A DNA stretch of 64,000 nucleotides from contig MENQ01000007.1 in NCBI GenBank assembly GCA_001768325.1, positions 310,001-374,000 on the forward strand. Direction: 5' to 3'. Position 1 is the stretch's first letter. Every line of letters begins with the position of its first letter. The position numbers were made by a program, and so were the translations under genes. The notes beneath the pieces are model-generated. The model was given only the letters and a program-made list of their open reading frames with translations, had not been told where the DNA came from and did no database searches. This stretch comes from Bacteroidetes bacterium GWC2_46_850 (GTDB taxonomy: Bacteria > Bacteroidota > Bacteroidia > Bacteroidales > Dysgonomonadaceae). This document shows positions 1 to 9,884 of the stretch, piece by piece.

Positions 1-570
1 CACCTTCGAATAATCGATATTTGGATAATCTTTCGGTAGCACCTCCTCCTTCATCTCGGCGAAGGCACCTGCCAGCTCCACACCGGTAGCACCACCACCC
101 ACGATCACAATATTATTCAATGCTCCCTTATCTTCGGTGTAGAGAATCTTCTCAAAATTCATCAGCGTGGAATTACGCACGTTCATCGCCTGGTAGGTCG
201 ATTTCAACGCCATGGTATTTTCTTCAATAGCCTGGTTCCCGTAGTAATTGGTGCGGGTGCCGGTGGCTATCACCAGGTAGTCGTAGGCAAACGGCCCGAT
301 GCTGGTCTCCACAACTTTCTCAGCACTGTTTACCGATAAGACATGCGCCAGCCGGATGCGCACATCCCGTCTATTTTGAAATATCTTGCGGATGGGAAAC
401 GAGATGGTGGCAGGCTCAATCTGCGACGCAGCCACCTGATAGAACAGAGGGGGAAACTGATGGTGGTTGATCTTGTCGATCACCATGATGTCGAACCAGC
501 CTTTTTTCAAATGATTTACAAATTGCAGACCGCCAAATCCGCAACCTATCACTACAATTTTCTTTTTCAT
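1..570 (-). CDS. ndh: Type II NADH dehydrogenase (NDH-2), N-terminal part; runs off the window
   Basis: The 190 visible residues begin at ATG 568-570 and remain open at the window edge. A first dinucleotide-binding motif, VVIGCGFGGLQF, lies at residues 6-17 and a second, IVIVGGGATGVELAG, near residues 154-168. This is the paired FAD and NADH Rossmann arrangement of NDH-2. The family oxidises NADH and passes electrons to quinone at the inner face of the cytoplasmic membrane without pumping ions. About half to two thirds of the usual length is missing only because the window ends. It lies 63 bp downstream of the DUF5916 gene on the same strand. Family assignment is firm; a role in redox balance under low oxygen is inference. 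Confidence 0.9.
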   Translation of the reverse strand, partial: MKKKIVVIGCGFGGLQFVNHLKKGWFDIMVIDKINHHQFPPLFYQVAASQIEPATISFPIRKIFQNRRDVRIRLAHVLSVNSAEKVVETSIGPFAYDYLVIATGTRTNYYGNQAIEENTMALKSTYQAMNVRNSTLMNFEKILYTEDKGALNNIVIVGGGATGVELAGAFAEMKEEVLPKDYPNIDYSKV

Positions 571-633
571 AACCCTAAACAAATAATATTACTTTTAGAA
601 CAATCTACTATAAATATTGTTCCAAAATAGGGT

Positions 634-3162
634 TCAGAAAATCTTCGCGAAGGAAAGTTTCATCAGAAAATCATTTTGAGGCGGAGCCTGCGCCAGTTCA
701 TGCACATAATCGTCAAAGCGAAACGCCCCATCCTTTCCTTGCAGTGTTCTTCCCTGTGACCATACCAGATAAAGCACCGAACCCGGTCTGTACTCCCACC
801 GGTAGACCAGATTGGAACGCAACTGCAAAAAGTGAAAATCGGGATTCTCATACGGGTAAGTAGCCATGGGTGTGAAACGGTCGTCAAATCTCTCCGCATG
901 CGGTGCAGTCACCGTCTTGAAATCGTAATAATCGCCTGAGAAAAGATAAGGCAACGCATACCACTGCAACGACATATCGGGCGTGATGCCGTAATTTACC
1001 CTCACCTCTATCGAAGCAATATGCTTCCGGATGGACGATAAGATATATGAAGGATTATCTCCCTTCACCGTACGCACATATTGCTGATGATCGGCAGCAG
1101 AAACATACTGGGGATACAGAGATAACAAGAGTCTGTTATTGGGTTTATAGGTCATATCGAGTCCATAGGAAACCGAAGAGGCAGAATTTTCAAAACCATG
1201 CCTGAAACTCATGTCGTATTCTGCGTGAAACTTTTTCCGGCTGTCTGATTCAACAGAAAACCAGGAGTTTATCTCACCGGGAATACGAATCGAAGGCCCA
1301 CCGCGAAGCAGGGTGGTGGAAGTTTCATTGAAGTTGCTGTTCAAACCTGCCGCAATATCATAATAGTTTTTAAACTGAACATATGCAAACGACTCGGTAC
1401 CCCACCCCAGCGGCTGCCCGGAGAAATTGATGATCTGATAGGTGGATCCGTTAAATTCATACTGATTCACGATGCCCCTGGGACGCCATTCCCGATAAGA
1501 TCCCCACAGGCCGTTCATGGCCATATCAGCATTGGGTTTGTACCCGATATCATTAAATTCAAGCCCGGGTGAACTCCAGCTTGAGAAGCCCAGAAAATTG
1601 AAATGGCCCGAGATTTTGCCTCCTGAGAGTGAACCGCCGAAACCGCTTAACGTGGTGCGTGACGAATCCAGCTCGAGATGAGTGGCATCGGGTCGCTGGT
1701 AGTAACGTGCTGATGATTGTTGCAGACGGGTGATGGCCTCAGGCGCCCCGTTCTGATGACTGAAAAAAGTGCGCACGGTCATCGTGTAGGATTTGTTCTT
1801 CCAGTATTTTGTCAGGTTCAATCCTCCGGTATAAGCCGATCGGGCTGCACCGGCAAACTGTACCTCGTCAATCTTTCTGTTGACTGCCGTAAGCATGCCG
1901 CCTATGAGGAGATTACCGCTGTCGAGATCCTGTTCAATCCTGCCGGCAAAGTAATTGGTGAGCGGCTCCACCGCATAGTTGCTCCTTTCACCATCATGTT
2001 CTGTTTCGCTGTACATCTTTTGTGTCACGGCATTTAATACACCCAAAGAGGTTCCCTTGCGTGTTTTACCCGATATCTTCACCGCCCCCAGGATGTTAGT
2101 ACGATCCGGTGCCCGTACATATTCTCCCTCCTGCGGGTTATATGAAAAATGAGGTTCCCTCCCCAGTCGGCGTGAATAGAAAAGCTTGTTGCGTTCGTTG
2201 TTGGTGATGTCGAAGGGATAGTGGTAAATGTTACTACCCTCCACAAAGAAAGGCCTCTTTTCATTAAAATAGGTCTCAAAATTGGTCAGGTTTACAACCG
2301 ACGGATCAGCTTCTACCTGTCCGAAGTCGGGGTTCATGGTAAAATTAAGCGTAATATCATTTGTCAGACTCACCTTACCGTCTACCCCCGCTGAAGCTTT
2401 CGTACGATGGCCGGTAGCAAAGGGGTTGCCTGCCTCCTTTTCTGAGAGGGTGAGCTGACTAAGCAGGAAAGGAACGATTTCAATCTCCTTCTTAGGCATG
2501 ATGTCTTGAATGCCCTGCAGTGTACCAAAATTTGCCACAAACTGGGAAGAACTCTTATCAATGGGTTGCCAGAAGGAGAGTTCCTGGTGTCGATAAATCT
2601 CCCTTGCCACCTCAAGGCCCCAGTTATAGGATTTTTTCTTTCCAAAACGAAGTTGTGAATAGGGAATCCGCATCTCGGCATACCATCCGTCGCGCTGTTG
2701 GAAAGTTTTTACTTCCCAAATGGGATCCCACGTCTCATCATTACCGCTCGCCGAACGAAGGAGATCTCCCTTGCTACCCGATGCTGATACCGTAAACTCG
2801 AAAGAGGTCATTTTATCTTCATAACTGTCAATCGACACACCCACCCAATCGCCATCAACAGCATCACGACGCGACACACGGCGCACAATCTTATCTGGCT
2901 CCGTGTCTAGGGCTTTAATAGCTATATACAGGTTGTTGTCGTCATATACAATGGCAAAAATTGTCTGTTGTGAAGGTGCTGCGCCCGAATTGGGTTCAAA
3001 CTGTACAAAATCGCCGGACCAGAGAGCACCCGCCCAACAGTCGTCGGTTAGCTGTCCGTCTATCACTGGTACCTCCTGAACGCGCTTCGAAGTGTAGCAT
3101 TTATATTGTGCGGAAGCTGCCAGCGAGACCATCATCATAAAAAGCACTAAATATTGACGCAT
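634..3162 (-). CDS. DUF5916 outer-membrane protein with N-terminal CBM9-like domain
   Basis: The 842-residue protein starts with a signal peptide (residues 1-19, ending SLAASAQ). Residues about 28-225 look like a family 9 carbohydrate-binding-like sandwich (VPVIDGQLTDDCWAGA at its start, SYNWGLEVARE near its end). The remainder matches the DUF5916 pattern, with FFVEGSNIYHYPF near residue 310 followed by many alternating aromatic strands and a terminal phenylalanine (KIF), as expected of an outer-membrane beta-barrel. The family is common in Bacteroidota; its substrate is not established and it is not a proven hydrolase. It stands alone upstream of ndh. Assignment to the family is good, function unknown. 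Confidence 0.8.
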   Translation of the reverse strand: MRQYLVLFMMMVSLAASAQYKCYTSKRVQEVPVIDGQLTDDCWAGALWSGDFVQFEPNSGAAPSQQTIFAIVYDDNNLYIAIKALDTEPDKIVRRVSRRDAVDGDWVGVSIDSYEDKMTSFEFTVSASGSKGDLLRSASGNDETWDPIWEVKTFQQRDGWYAEMRIPYSQLRFGKKKSYNWGLEVAREIYRHQELSFWQPIDKSSSQFVANFGTLQGIQDIMPKKEIEIVPFLLSQLTLSEKEAGNPFATGHRTKASAGVDGKVSLTNDITLNFTMNPDFGQVEADPSVVNLTNFETYFNEKRPFFVEGSNIYHYPFDITNNERNKLFYSRRLGREPHFSYNPQEGEYVRAPDRTNILGAVKISGKTRKGTSLGVLNAVTQKMYSETEHDGERSNYAVEPLTNYFAGRIEQDLDSGNLLIGGMLTAVNRKIDEVQFAGAARSAYTGGLNLTKYWKNKSYTMTVRTFFSHQNGAPEAITRLQQSSARYYQRPDATHLELDSSRTTLSGFGGSLSGGKISGHFNFLGFSSWSSPGLEFNDIGYKPNADMAMNGLWGSYREWRPRGIVNQYEFNGSTYQIINFSGQPLGWGTESFAYVQFKNYYDIAAGLNSNFNETSTTLLRGGPSIRIPGEINSWFSVESDSRKKFHAEYDMSFRHGFENSASSVSYGLDMTYKPNNRLLLSLYPQYVSAADHQQYVRTVKGDNPSYILSSIRKHIASIEVRVNYGITPDMSLQWYALPYLFSGDYYDFKTVTAPHAERFDDRFTPMATYPYENPDFHFLQLRSNLVYRWEYRPGSVLYLVWSQGRTLQGKDGAFRFDDYVHELAQAPPQNDFLMKLSFAKIF

Positions 3163-3235
3163 AGATTATGGATGTATTAGTATAAGACCCAAAGAATACA
3201 CTTTTCGTTACATTTTCAAGGTACAAATTTAAACA

Positions 3236-3270
3236 TAAAAAAAAGCGCTACGAATCACTCGCGGCGCTTT
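3236..3270 (-). terminator. Intrinsic terminator of the ribosomal supercluster
   Basis: On the minus strand, AAAGCGC and GCGCTTT form a 7-bp stem around a 15-nt loop, followed directly by a run of T. It lies about 110 bp beyond the rplQ stop and before the next gene in the same direction, so it should end the leftward transcript. Confidence 0.75.
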
Positions 3271-3382
3271 CTTAATGTTTAACATTTTAAAAATCACAGC
3301 TTCACTGCAGATACACCATCGACTGAGTTGTTAGATCTCCGCCGTAGTGACAATGCACCCACAGTGTTTATCTAAAAGAAGA

Positions 3383-4063
3383 TCAGGCCTTCTCTTCCGG
3401 TGCGGCATCGGCCTCCGGAGCGGCAGTCTCTTCTTTATTTTCTACTGTTTCGGGCTGTACATCTGCGGCTGTCTGTACATTTTCCACTTCGGTTTTCACC
3501 TCTTCGGTCGTCTGTACATCTTCCACTGTATCGGTCTCCTTCACTGCCTTTGCCTTGGCTGCCTTCGGCTCTTTTGCTTCCTTGGGCTCTTTCTTTGCCT
3601 TGGGAGCAGTAGCTGTATCGGCTGCGGTGGCAGCGTCTCCGGCAGACTTTCTGCGTGAACGGCGTGTCTTCGCTTTCTTAGCGCCACCGTCGGTCAGCAT
3701 GTTCTCGTTGAAGTCAACCAGCTCGATGAAACACATGGCAGCATTGTCACCCAGACGGAATCCGGTTTTAATGATGCGGGTGTATCCTCCCGGACGATCA
3801 CCCACCTTCTGCGAAATGGTCTGAAACAGCTCGGTTACAGCAACCTTGCTCTGCAGATGACTGAATACTTCTCTCCTTGAGTTGGTACTGTCGTCCTTGC
3901 TTCTGGTGATGATGGGTTCCACGAATTTTCTCAATTCCCGGGCTTTGGGAACAGTGGTAAAGATGCGCTTGTGCATGATGAGCGAGGTAGCCATATTGGA
4001 TAACATCGCATCACGATGCGCTGCTTTGCGCCCTAAATGATTGAATTTCTTATTATGTCTCAT
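3383..4063 (-). CDS. rplQ: 50S ribosomal protein L17 with long acidic/Lys-Ala C-terminal tail
   Basis: The first 125 residues are L17 ([17 protein letters not shown], then [12 protein letters not shown] and the [10 protein letters not shown] segment). L17 sits at the exit side of the large subunit. The usual length is about 120-165 residues; here it is 226. The extra 100 residues are low complexity: first basic ([11 protein letters not shown]), then Lys/Ala/Pro repeats, then Glu/Val/Thr/Asp-rich to the end. Extended L17 tails are known in Bacteroidota, but this one is long. It is the last gene of the alpha segment, 8 bp after rpoA. Confidence 0.95.
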   Translation of the reverse strand: MRHNKKFNHLGRKAAHRDAMLSNMATSLIMHKRIFTTVPKARELRKFVEPIITRSKDDSTNSRREVFSHLQSKVAVTELFQTISQKVGDRPGGYTRIIKTGFRLGDNAAMCFIELVDFNENMLTDGGAKKAKTRRSRRKSAGDAATAADTATAPKAKKEPKEAKEPKAAKAKAVKETDTVEDVQTTEEVKTEVENVQTAADVQPETVENKEETAAPEADAAPEEKA

Positions 4064-4071
4064 TGTAGTCC

Positions 4072-5073
4072 TTAGTCTTTATCTAATTTGTATTTCGATG
4101 TATCCATCCCAAATTGCAACTTCAGGCTGTCGAGAAGCTCTTCCAGCTCGGTCAGCGATTTCTTACCAAAGTTGCGGAACTTGAGCAGATCGTTCTTGTT
4201 GTGTGATACCAACTGTCCCAGTGTCTCCACGTCGGCTGCCTTCAGACAGTTGAGTGCGCGCACCGAGAGGTTGAGATCCGACAGTTTGCGTTTCAGCAGC
4301 TGGCGCATGTGCAACACCTCTTCATCAAACTCTTCGATGCTTTCCGTATCGGATGTCTCGAGCATGATCTTGTTATCGTCGGAGAACAACACAAAATGCT
4401 GAATCAGTATCTTGGCTGCTTCCTTCAACGCCTCTTTGGGTTGAACGGATCCATCGGTGGAAATTTCAATAATCAGTTTTTCGTAGTCCGTTTTCTGTTC
4501 AATACGGTAATCTTCTATCTCATATTTTACATTGCGGATCGGCGTGAAAATCGAGTCAATGGCAATGGTTTGCACATCATCGGTGGGCAGCATCTCCCGA
4601 TTCTCATCGGCAGGCACATAACCCCTTCCCTTGTTGATGATGAGCTCCATGCGCAGATCAGCCTTCTTGTTCATCCGGCAGATCTCCAACTCGGGGTTCA
4701 GTACTTCGAAACCGGTCAGTAATTTACCAATATCTCCGGCTTTAAACACTTCCGTTCCCGAAATAGCGATGCTCACTTTTTCTGTTTCAAACTCTTCTAC
4801 TATCCTTTTAAATCTTACTTTTTTCAGATTCAGGATAATACCTGTTACATCTTCTATCACGCCCGGCACGGTAGCAAATTCATGCTCCACACCGTCTATC
4901 TTAACCGATGTAATCGCGAATCCTTCCAGAGAGGAAAGCAGGATGCGGCGCAGGGCGTTGCCTATCGTAATGCCATATCCGGGTTCCAGCGGGCGGAATT
5001 CAAATTTACCGGAGAAGGCGTCCTCCTGTAACATGATTACTTTATCGGGTTTTTGGAATGCTAATATTGCCAT
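4072..5073 (-). CDS. rpoA: DNA-directed RNA polymerase alpha subunit
   Basis: The 333-residue protein has the N-terminal assembly domain ([21 protein letters not shown] near residue 32) and the C-terminal helix-hairpin-helix alpha-CTD ([19 protein letters not shown], then [14 protein letters not shown]) that contacts DNA and activators. It dimerises to seed RNA polymerase assembly. The start 4 bp after rpsD and the standard alpha-operon position (rpsM-rpsK-rpsD-rpoA-rplQ) support the call. Confidence 0.98.
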   Translation of the reverse strand: MAILAFQKPDKVIMLQEDAFSGKFEFRPLEPGYGITIGNALRRILLSSLEGFAITSVKIDGVEHEFATVPGVIEDVTGIILNLKKVRFKRIVEEFETEKVSIAISGTEVFKAGDIGKLLTGFEVLNPELEICRMNKKADLRMELIINKGRGYVPADENREMLPTDDVQTIAIDSIFTPIRNVKYEIEDYRIEQKTDYEKLIIEISTDGSVQPKEALKEAAKILIQHFVLFSDDNKIMLETSDTESIEEFDEEVLHMRQLLKRKLSDLNLSVRALNCLKAADVETLGQLVSHNKNDLLKFRNFGKKSLTELEELLDSLKLQFGMDTSKYKLDKD

Positions 5074-5077
5074 GAAA

Positions 5078-5686
5078 TTATTGTTTAGAATATAATTCTA
5101 CGATGAGTTGTTCTTTGATGCTTTCCGGGATATCTGCTCTTTCGGGCTCGTGCAACATTTTACCGCTCAAAGTAACTTTATCCCACTCAAGCCAGGGATA
5201 TTTGCTGTGGTTGAAGCCCGACAGGGCATTTACGACCACCTCCATCGATTTTGATTTTTCTCTCACACCCACAACATCACCCGGTTTTACAGTATAGGAA
5301 GGAATATTCAATACCTTTCCGTTCACCACGATATGACGGTGTGTAACCAGCTGACGTGCAGCTGCTCTTGTGGGAGCAATACCCAGACGGAATACAATGT
5401 TGTCGAGACGCGACTCGAGCAATTGAAGCAGGACCTCACCGGTAATACCGCGGCTGCGGGCAGCTCTGTCGAACGTCAGACGGAACTGTTTCTCCAGTAC
5501 GCCATACGTATATTTGGCACGTTGTTTCTCGCGCAGCTGTATCCCGTATTCCGAGGTCTTCCGTCTGCGTGAATTACCGTGTTGTCCCGGGGGATAGTTC
5601 TTCTTGGAGAGAACCTTGTCGGGACCGAAAATAGGCTCGCCGAATTTGCGGGCGATTTTTGATTTTGGACCAATATATCTTGCCAT
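5078..5686 (-). CDS. rpsD: 30S ribosomal protein S4
   Basis: The 202 residues include the S4 RNA-binding domain at about 92-152 ([32 protein letters not shown]). S4 binds 16S rRNA early in small-subunit assembly and in several bacteria represses its own operon. The N-terminus lacks the zinc-binding Cys cluster, so this is the zinc-free type. The 112-bp gap upstream, unusually long for this operon, contains a perfect 8-bp hairpin (5766-5788) that could be a leader site. Confidence 0.98.
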   Translation of the reverse strand: MARYIGPKSKIARKFGEPIFGPDKVLSKKNYPPGQHGNSRRRKTSEYGIQLREKQRAKYTYGVLEKQFRLTFDRAARSRGITGEVLLQLLESRLDNIVFRLGIAPTRAAARQLVTHRHIVVNGKVLNIPSYTVKPGDVVGVREKSKSMEVVVNALSGFNHSKYPWLEWDKVTLSGKMLHEPERADIPESIKEQLIVELYSKQ

Positions 5687-5765
5687 CTTTACAATTAAAC
5701 TTTACTGAAGCCTAAACTGTGCAGCCGCGATTACAGAGAAGTTGTGTTGTAATCAATCACAGCTC

Positions 5766-5788
5766 AAGTTTCAAGATAAATGAAACTT
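5766..5788 (-). promoter_or_regulatory. Hairpin in the rpsK-rpsD gap, possible S4 leader
   Basis: AAGTTTCA and TGAAACTT form an 8-bp perfect stem around a 7-nt loop, about 80 nt upstream of the rpsD start. No T tract follows in the direction of transcription, so it is not a typical terminator. Autoregulation by S4 is a known theme, but I cannot match this to a described motif. Confidence 0.35.
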
Positions 5789-5798
5789 AAATTATTAA

Positions 5799-6188
5799 TT
5801 AAACTTTTCTCTGTTTCGGGGGACGGCATCCGTTGTGTGGCAACGGCGTCACGTCTACGATCTCCGTTACTTCAATACCTGCACCGTGAATAGTCCTGAT
5901 GGCCGATTCACGTCCGTTGCCCGGCCCTTTCACGTAGGCTTTCACCTTGCGCAATCCTAAGTCGTAGGCTGTCTTTGCACAATCCTGTGCAACCATCTGG
6001 GCTGCATAGGGTGTATTCTTCTTGGAACTTCTGAAACCCATTTTGCCTGCTGAAGACCAACTGATCACTTCCCCATTTTCGTTGGTTAACGAAACAATGA
6101 TGTTGTTAAATGAAGAAGAGATGTGAGCCTGGCCCGCGGCGTTTACCTTTACATTTCTCTTTTTTGCTGCAACTGTTCTTTTTGCCAT
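5799..6188 (-). CDS. rpsK: 30S ribosomal protein S11
   Basis: The 129 residues carry the S11 core ([21 protein letters not shown]) and the signature C-terminus ([11 protein letters not shown] ... [16 protein letters not shown]). S11 lies on the platform of the small subunit beside S18 and the mRNA exit. The basic N-terminal arm ([13 protein letters not shown]) is typical of Bacteroidota. Located 11 bp after rpsM. Confidence 0.98.
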   Translation of the reverse strand: MAKRTVAAKKRNVKVNAAGQAHISSSFNNIIVSLTNENGEVISWSSAGKMGFRSSKKNTPYAAQMVAQDCAKTAYDLGLRKVKAYVKGPGNGRESAIRTIHGAGIEVTEIVDVTPLPHNGCRPPKQRKV

Positions 6189-6199
6189 GTTACCTTCTG

Positions 6200-6580
6200 T
6201 TATTTAGTAGCTTTTTTCTTGTTAGCAACGGTTTTCTTTCTACCCTTACGTGTACGGGCATTGTTCTTCGTGCTCTGTCCACGCACCGGCAACCCGATAC
6301 GATGACGAATACCACGGTAGCAACCGATATCCATCAACCGCTTAATGTTCAACTGAATCTCCGAACGCAAATCTCCTTCCACTTTGAATTCGTTGCCAAT
6401 GATCTCACGAATGCGGGCTGCCTGGTCGTCAGTCCAGTCCTTCACTTTGATATCCCTATCAACTTCTGCTTTTGCTAAAATGGTGTTCGCTGCACTGCGT
6501 CCGATACCGTAAATATAGGTCAGGGCTATTTCGCCTCTTTTATTCTGCGGCAGGTCGACACCAACAATTCTTGTAGCCAT
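6200..6580 (-). CDS. rpsM: 30S ribosomal protein S13
   Basis: The 126 residues show the helix-two-turn-helix segment ([16 protein letters not shown]) and the C-terminal signature [22 protein letters not shown], which contacts tRNA and the head-subunit bridge. The basic tail ([14 protein letters not shown]) is normal. Opens the alpha segment after rpmJ. Confidence 0.98.
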   Translation of the reverse strand: MATRIVGVDLPQNKRGEIALTYIYGIGRSAANTILAKAEVDRDIKVKDWTDDQAARIREIIGNEFKVEGDLRSEIQLNIKRLMDIGCYRGIRHRIGLPVRGQSTKNNARTRKGRKKTVANKKKATK

Positions 6581-6616
6581 ATATGTCTTTTAATTATTTG
6601 ATTACAATGATACAAA

Positions 6617-6733
6617 TTATCCCTGACGTTGTTTGAATTTGGGATTCTTTTTGTTGATAATATACAAACGGCCCTTCCTTCTTACAATCTTGCAGTCGGC
6701 CGTACGTTTCTTGAGTGATGCTCTTACTTTCAT
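6617..6733 (-). CDS. rpmJ: 50S ribosomal protein L36, zinc-free form
   Basis: This 38-residue gene reads [17 protein letters not shown] and ends FKQRQG, the L36 signature. Of the four zinc ligands in the classical protein (Cys11, Cys14, Cys27, His33) only the Cys14 equivalent remains, so it is the zinc-independent type. Stop TAA at 6617-6619, start ATG at 6731-6733. It sits between infA and rpsM as in most bacteria; the upstream gap is filled by 7-bp repeats. Confidence 0.95.
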   Translation of the reverse strand: MKVRASLKKRTADCKIVRRKGRLYIINKKNPKFKQRQG

Positions 6734-6768
6734 ATGTTTTGTTTTTTATTTTTTACGCTTTTTACGCT

Positions 6769-6853
6769 TAGCTGTCGGCTATCAGCTGTCAGTTGTCAGC
6801 TTTTGGTTTGACCCTTATTTGTAGCTGAGTCCTGAACGCTGATCGCTGAACGC
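6769..6853. repeat. Inverted pair of 7-bp repeat arrays inside the ribosomal operon (infA-rpmJ gap)
   Basis: On the plus strand the left part reads as NNNTCAG units (GGCTATCAGCTGTCAG) and the right part as CTGANNN units (CTGAACGCTGATCGCTGAACG). The two halves therefore point outward, toward rpmJ and toward the infA stop at 6854-6856. Neighbouring gaps in this operon are mostly 4-25 bp, so this looks like a later addition. Confidence 0.8.
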
Positions 6854-7072
6854 TTATTTATATCTGAACGAAATCCTTCCTTTTGAAAGGTCGTACGGCG
6901 ACATTTCCACCCTCACCCTGTCTCCCGGAAGAATGCGGATGTAATGCATGCGCATCTTTCCCGAGATATGGGCAGTTATTTCATGTCCGTTTTCCAGTTC
7001 CACCCGAAACATCGCATTAGACAATGCTTCAATGATGGTTCCGTCCTGTTCTATTGCTGCTTGTTTAGCCAT
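6854..7072 (-). CDS. infA: Translation initiation factor IF-1
   Basis: The 72 residues are a single S1/OB-fold domain with the IF-1 signature ([37 protein letters not shown]). IF-1 binds the ribosomal A site during initiation. Length and position after map fit the family exactly. Confidence 0.97.
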   Translation of the reverse strand: MAKQAAIEQDGTIIEALSNAMFRVELENGHEITAHISGKMRMHYIRILPGDRVRVEMSPYDLSKGRISFRYK

Positions 7073-7090
7073 TCAATCAATGCTTCTTTT

Positions 7091-7870
7091 TTAGTTTGTC
7101 TCCTGAATAAACTCAAATGTCGATAAAATATCGGCTTTCCCGTTCCGGATGGCAATGGTGTGTTCAAAGTGAGCCGAAGGTTTCCGGTCTTTCGTACGTA
7201 CCGTCCAGCCATCATTCTCAAAGACCACTTTCTTGCCTCCCATGTTGATCATCGGTTCAATGGCAATGCACATCCCGTTTTTGATGAGCGGACCGATACC
7301 GCGGCGTCCGTAATTGGGCACCTCGGGCGCTTCGTGCATCTGACGGCCAATGCCGTGTCCTACCAATTCCCGAACAACCGAAAAACCTTTCTGTTCACAG
7401 TATGTCTGAATGGTGAAACCGATGTCTCCAATCCGTTTGTCTTCAAGCGCCTGTTCAATTCCTTTGTAGAGCGACTCTTTGGTCACACGAAGGAGTTCCT
7501 TCACTTTTTCGTCTACCTCACCCACACAAAACGTGTAAGCCGAGTCGCCACAAAAGCCGCGGAGTTTGGTGCCGCAATCCACCGAAATCACATCACCCGA
7601 TTGTAGGGGTTTGTTGTTGGGGATGCCATGCACCACATTCTCGTTGACGGATGTACAGATGGAGTTGGGGAAACCGCCGTATCCCAAAAAGGTGGGGATG
7701 GCACCATGATCTCTGATAAACTCCTCGGCAATCTTATCGAGTTGCAACGTAGTCACACCAGGCCTGATGTGGTGCGACAGCTCTCCGAGCGTCATGCCCA
7801 CCAGGCGGTTTGCTTCCCGCATGAACTCAATCTCTTCGTCGGTCTTCAGTATGATCATCTTGCTATCCAT
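7091..7870 (-). CDS. map: Methionine aminopeptidase, type I
   Basis: The 259-residue cytosolic metallopeptidase removes initiator methionine from new proteins. The metal-ligand motifs are visible in order: VDCG and FCGDSAYTF (two Asp), GHGIG (His), AIEPM (Glu) and FEHT (Glu). It lacks the N-terminal zinc-finger extension of eukaryotic type I enzymes. Lies between secY and infA, the place often shared with adk, which is absent here. Confidence 0.97.
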   Translation of the reverse strand: MDSKMIILKTDEEIEFMREANRLVGMTLGELSHHIRPGVTTLQLDKIAEEFIRDHGAIPTFLGYGGFPNSICTSVNENVVHGIPNNKPLQSGDVISVDCGTKLRGFCGDSAYTFCVGEVDEKVKELLRVTKESLYKGIEQALEDKRIGDIGFTIQTYCEQKGFSVVRELVGHGIGRQMHEAPEVPNYGRRGIGPLIKNGMCIAIEPMINMGGKKVVFENDGWTVRTKDRKPSAHFEHTIAIRNGKADILSTFEFIQETN

Positions 7871-7884
7871 CGCATTTCCTCAAT

Positions 7885-9207
7885 TCAATATGCAGCAATT
7901 GAACCTGTCCTGCCTTTGATTTTAGCACCCGACTTCAGGAATCCGTCGTAATGACGCATCAGCAGGTGACTTTCTATCTGTTGCAGGGTATCGAGCACCA
8001 CACCCACGAGAATCAACAACGATGTGCCACCGAAAAACTGGGCAAATTGTGAATTGATTCCCATCAGTCCCGCGAATGCGGGCAGGATGGCTACGATAGC
8101 CAGGAACACCGAACCGGGCAGGGTGATTCTCGACATGATGGTGTCGATATACTCAGCCGTTTTCTTTCCCGGTTTCACACCCGGAATAAATCCGTTGTTG
8201 CGTTTCAGATCTTCGGCCATCTGCACCGGATTTACCGTGATGGCTGTATAGAAGTAGGTGAAGGCAATGATCAGCGTGGCAAAGAGGAAGTTATACGGAA
8301 AGCTGGTAAAATCCATCAACGATGTCCAGAAACCACCCCCTTCACCGGCAGAAAACCGTGCAAGGGTAAGCGGGATGAACATGATCGCCTGTGCAAAGAT
8401 GATCGGCATCACGTTGGCGGCATTCACCTTCAGCGGGATGTATTGTCTCACTCCTCCGTATTGCTTGTTGCCCACAATGCGCTTGGCATACTGCACGGGT
8501 ATCTTGCGGACACCTTGTACCAGCATAATGGCAGCAGCAGTAACGGCAACCAGGAACAACAACTCCAGCAACAGCAGGATCAATCCCCCGGGAGCATCAA
8601 TCAGCCGGTCGTACTCGGCCACCAGTGAATGGGGCAGACGGGCAATGATACCAATAAGGATGATAAATGAGATACCGTTGCCTATCCCCTTGTCGGTGAT
8701 ACGCTCGCCCAGCCAGAGCACAAACATGCTGCCGCCGGCGAGAATGATTGTCGTTGGCAACACCCAGTCCCAGAAACCTCCGGGAATGGCACTGCCCACG
8801 GCACCGTAAAGGTAAGCCGGACCCTGCACAATCAGGATGGCTACCGTAAGATAACGGGTATACTGGTTGATCTTGGTACGTCCGCTTTCACCCTCGCGCT
8901 GCATTTTTTGAAATGCAGGTACGGCAATACCCAACAGCTGCATCACAATGGAAGCAGAGATGTAGGGCATGATACCCAGGGCAAAGATGGATGCGTTGGC
9001 AAAGGCGCCGCCCGAAAACATATCGAGCAGGCTCAGCAAGCCGGTGCTGGCATTTGACTGCAGCGCCACAAGCTGTTCCGGGTTGATTCCCGGCAATACC
9101 ACAAACGATCCAAACCGGTAGATGGCAACAAATCCAATGGTGATGATAAGCCTCTGACGGAGGTCCTCAATCTTCCATATATTCTTGACTGTTTGTACAA
9201 ATCCCAT
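7885..9207 (-). CDS. secY: Protein translocase subunit SecY
   Basis: I start the gene at ATG 9205-9207 (MGFVQTVKN), 4 bp after the rplO stop. An in-frame upstream ATG would add 23 non-conserved residues and overlap rplO by 65 bp. The 440-residue protein has about ten membrane segments, the plug-region pattern FSGGAFANASIFALGIMPYISASI and cytosolic-loop motifs (MQREGESGRTKINQYTRY; TDKGIGNG). It forms the Sec pore in the inner membrane with SecE and SecG, which are encoded elsewhere. Confidence 0.97.
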   Translation of the reverse strand: MGFVQTVKNIWKIEDLRQRLIITIGFVAIYRFGSFVVLPGINPEQLVALQSNASTGLLSLLDMFSGGAFANASIFALGIMPYISASIVMQLLGIAVPAFQKMQREGESGRTKINQYTRYLTVAILIVQGPAYLYGAVGSAIPGGFWDWVLPTTIILAGGSMFVLWLGERITDKGIGNGISFIILIGIIARLPHSLVAEYDRLIDAPGGLILLLLELLFLVAVTAAAIMLVQGVRKIPVQYAKRIVGNKQYGGVRQYIPLKVNAANVMPIIFAQAIMFIPLTLARFSAGEGGGFWTSLMDFTSFPYNFLFATLIIAFTYFYTAITVNPVQMAEDLKRNNGFIPGVKPGKKTAEYIDTIMSRITLPGSVFLAIVAILPAFAGLMGINSQFAQFFGGTSLLILVGVVLDTLQQIESHLLMRHYDGFLKSGAKIKGRTGSIAAY

Positions 9208-9211
9208 TGTA

Positions 9212-9658
9212 TCAGAGTTTTTTTGCGGTTCCACCTGCAGCGGTAATTGCCTGCTCAGCCGACTTGGAGAAAGCATGTGCTTCTACTTCCAGCTTGGCCG
9301 TGAGGGTACCCCTACCCAGAATTTTCACCAGATGCTTGCCTGCAATAAGACCGGCATTAATCAACACCTCAGGCGTGATGGCGGTAAGCTTTTGCTCATC
9401 GGCCAGTCCCTGCAGTGTTTCCAGATTAATTGCCTTGTACTCCACTCTCTTCAGTGGTTTAAAACCGAATTTGGGAACACGACGCTGCAACGGCATCTGT
9501 CCTCCTTCAAAACCGACTTTCTTCGAATAACCCGATCTTGATTTTTGTCCTTTATGTCCTTTGGTCGAAGTACCACCCTTACCCGATCCGGTTCCGCGGC
9601 CAATGCGCTTGCGGGATGTGGTTGCTCCTTCCGCCGGTTTTAAATTCGATAAATCCAT
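9212..9658 (-). CDS. rplO: 50S ribosomal protein L15
   Basis: The 148 residues begin [11 protein letters not shown], followed by the Gly/Arg/Lys-rich segment ([25 protein letters not shown]) that threads into 23S rRNA. The rest is the globular L15 domain. Precedes secY as usual. Confidence 0.98.
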   Translation of the reverse strand: MDLSNLKPAEGATTSRKRIGRGTGSGKGGTSTKGHKGQKSRSGYSKKVGFEGGQMPLQRRVPKFGFKPLKRVEYKAINLETLQGLADEQKLTAITPEVLINAGLIAGKHLVKILGRGTLTAKLEVEAHAFSKSAEQAITAAGGTAKKL

Positions 9659-9690
9659 TGTATCTGTATTTTTTATCGTTTATAAATCTA

Positions 9691-9867
9691 TTACTCTACT
9701 ACCGTCACCAGATGATGTACCTTACGGATCAGCCCCCGGATTGCAGGGGTATCTTCATGTTCCACCACACGTTGCATCTTGGTAAGTCCCAATGCATCCA
9801 ACGTCAGTTTCTGATCTTTCGGAGCACCTATTCTGCTTTTTGTCTGTTTTACTTTGATTGTAGCCAT
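9691..9867 (-). CDS. rpmD: 50S ribosomal protein L30
   Basis: This 58-residue gene reads MATIKVKQTKSRIGAPKDQK, then LDALGLTKMQRVVEHEDTP, and ends HHLVTVVE. That is the complete L30 fold and length. Stop at 9691-9693, ATG at 9865-9867, 17 bp after rpsE. Confidence 0.95.
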   Translation of the reverse strand: MATIKVKQTKSRIGAPKDQKLTLDALGLTKMQRVVEHEDTPAIRGLIRKVHHLVTVVE

Positions 9868-9884
9868 GTCAGGTTCCTCCTTTA

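Noticed and set aside
9208-9276. Longer N-terminus for SecY
   Set aside because: The extra 23 residues overlap rplO and are not like any SecY N-terminus; the ATG at 9205-9207 fits.
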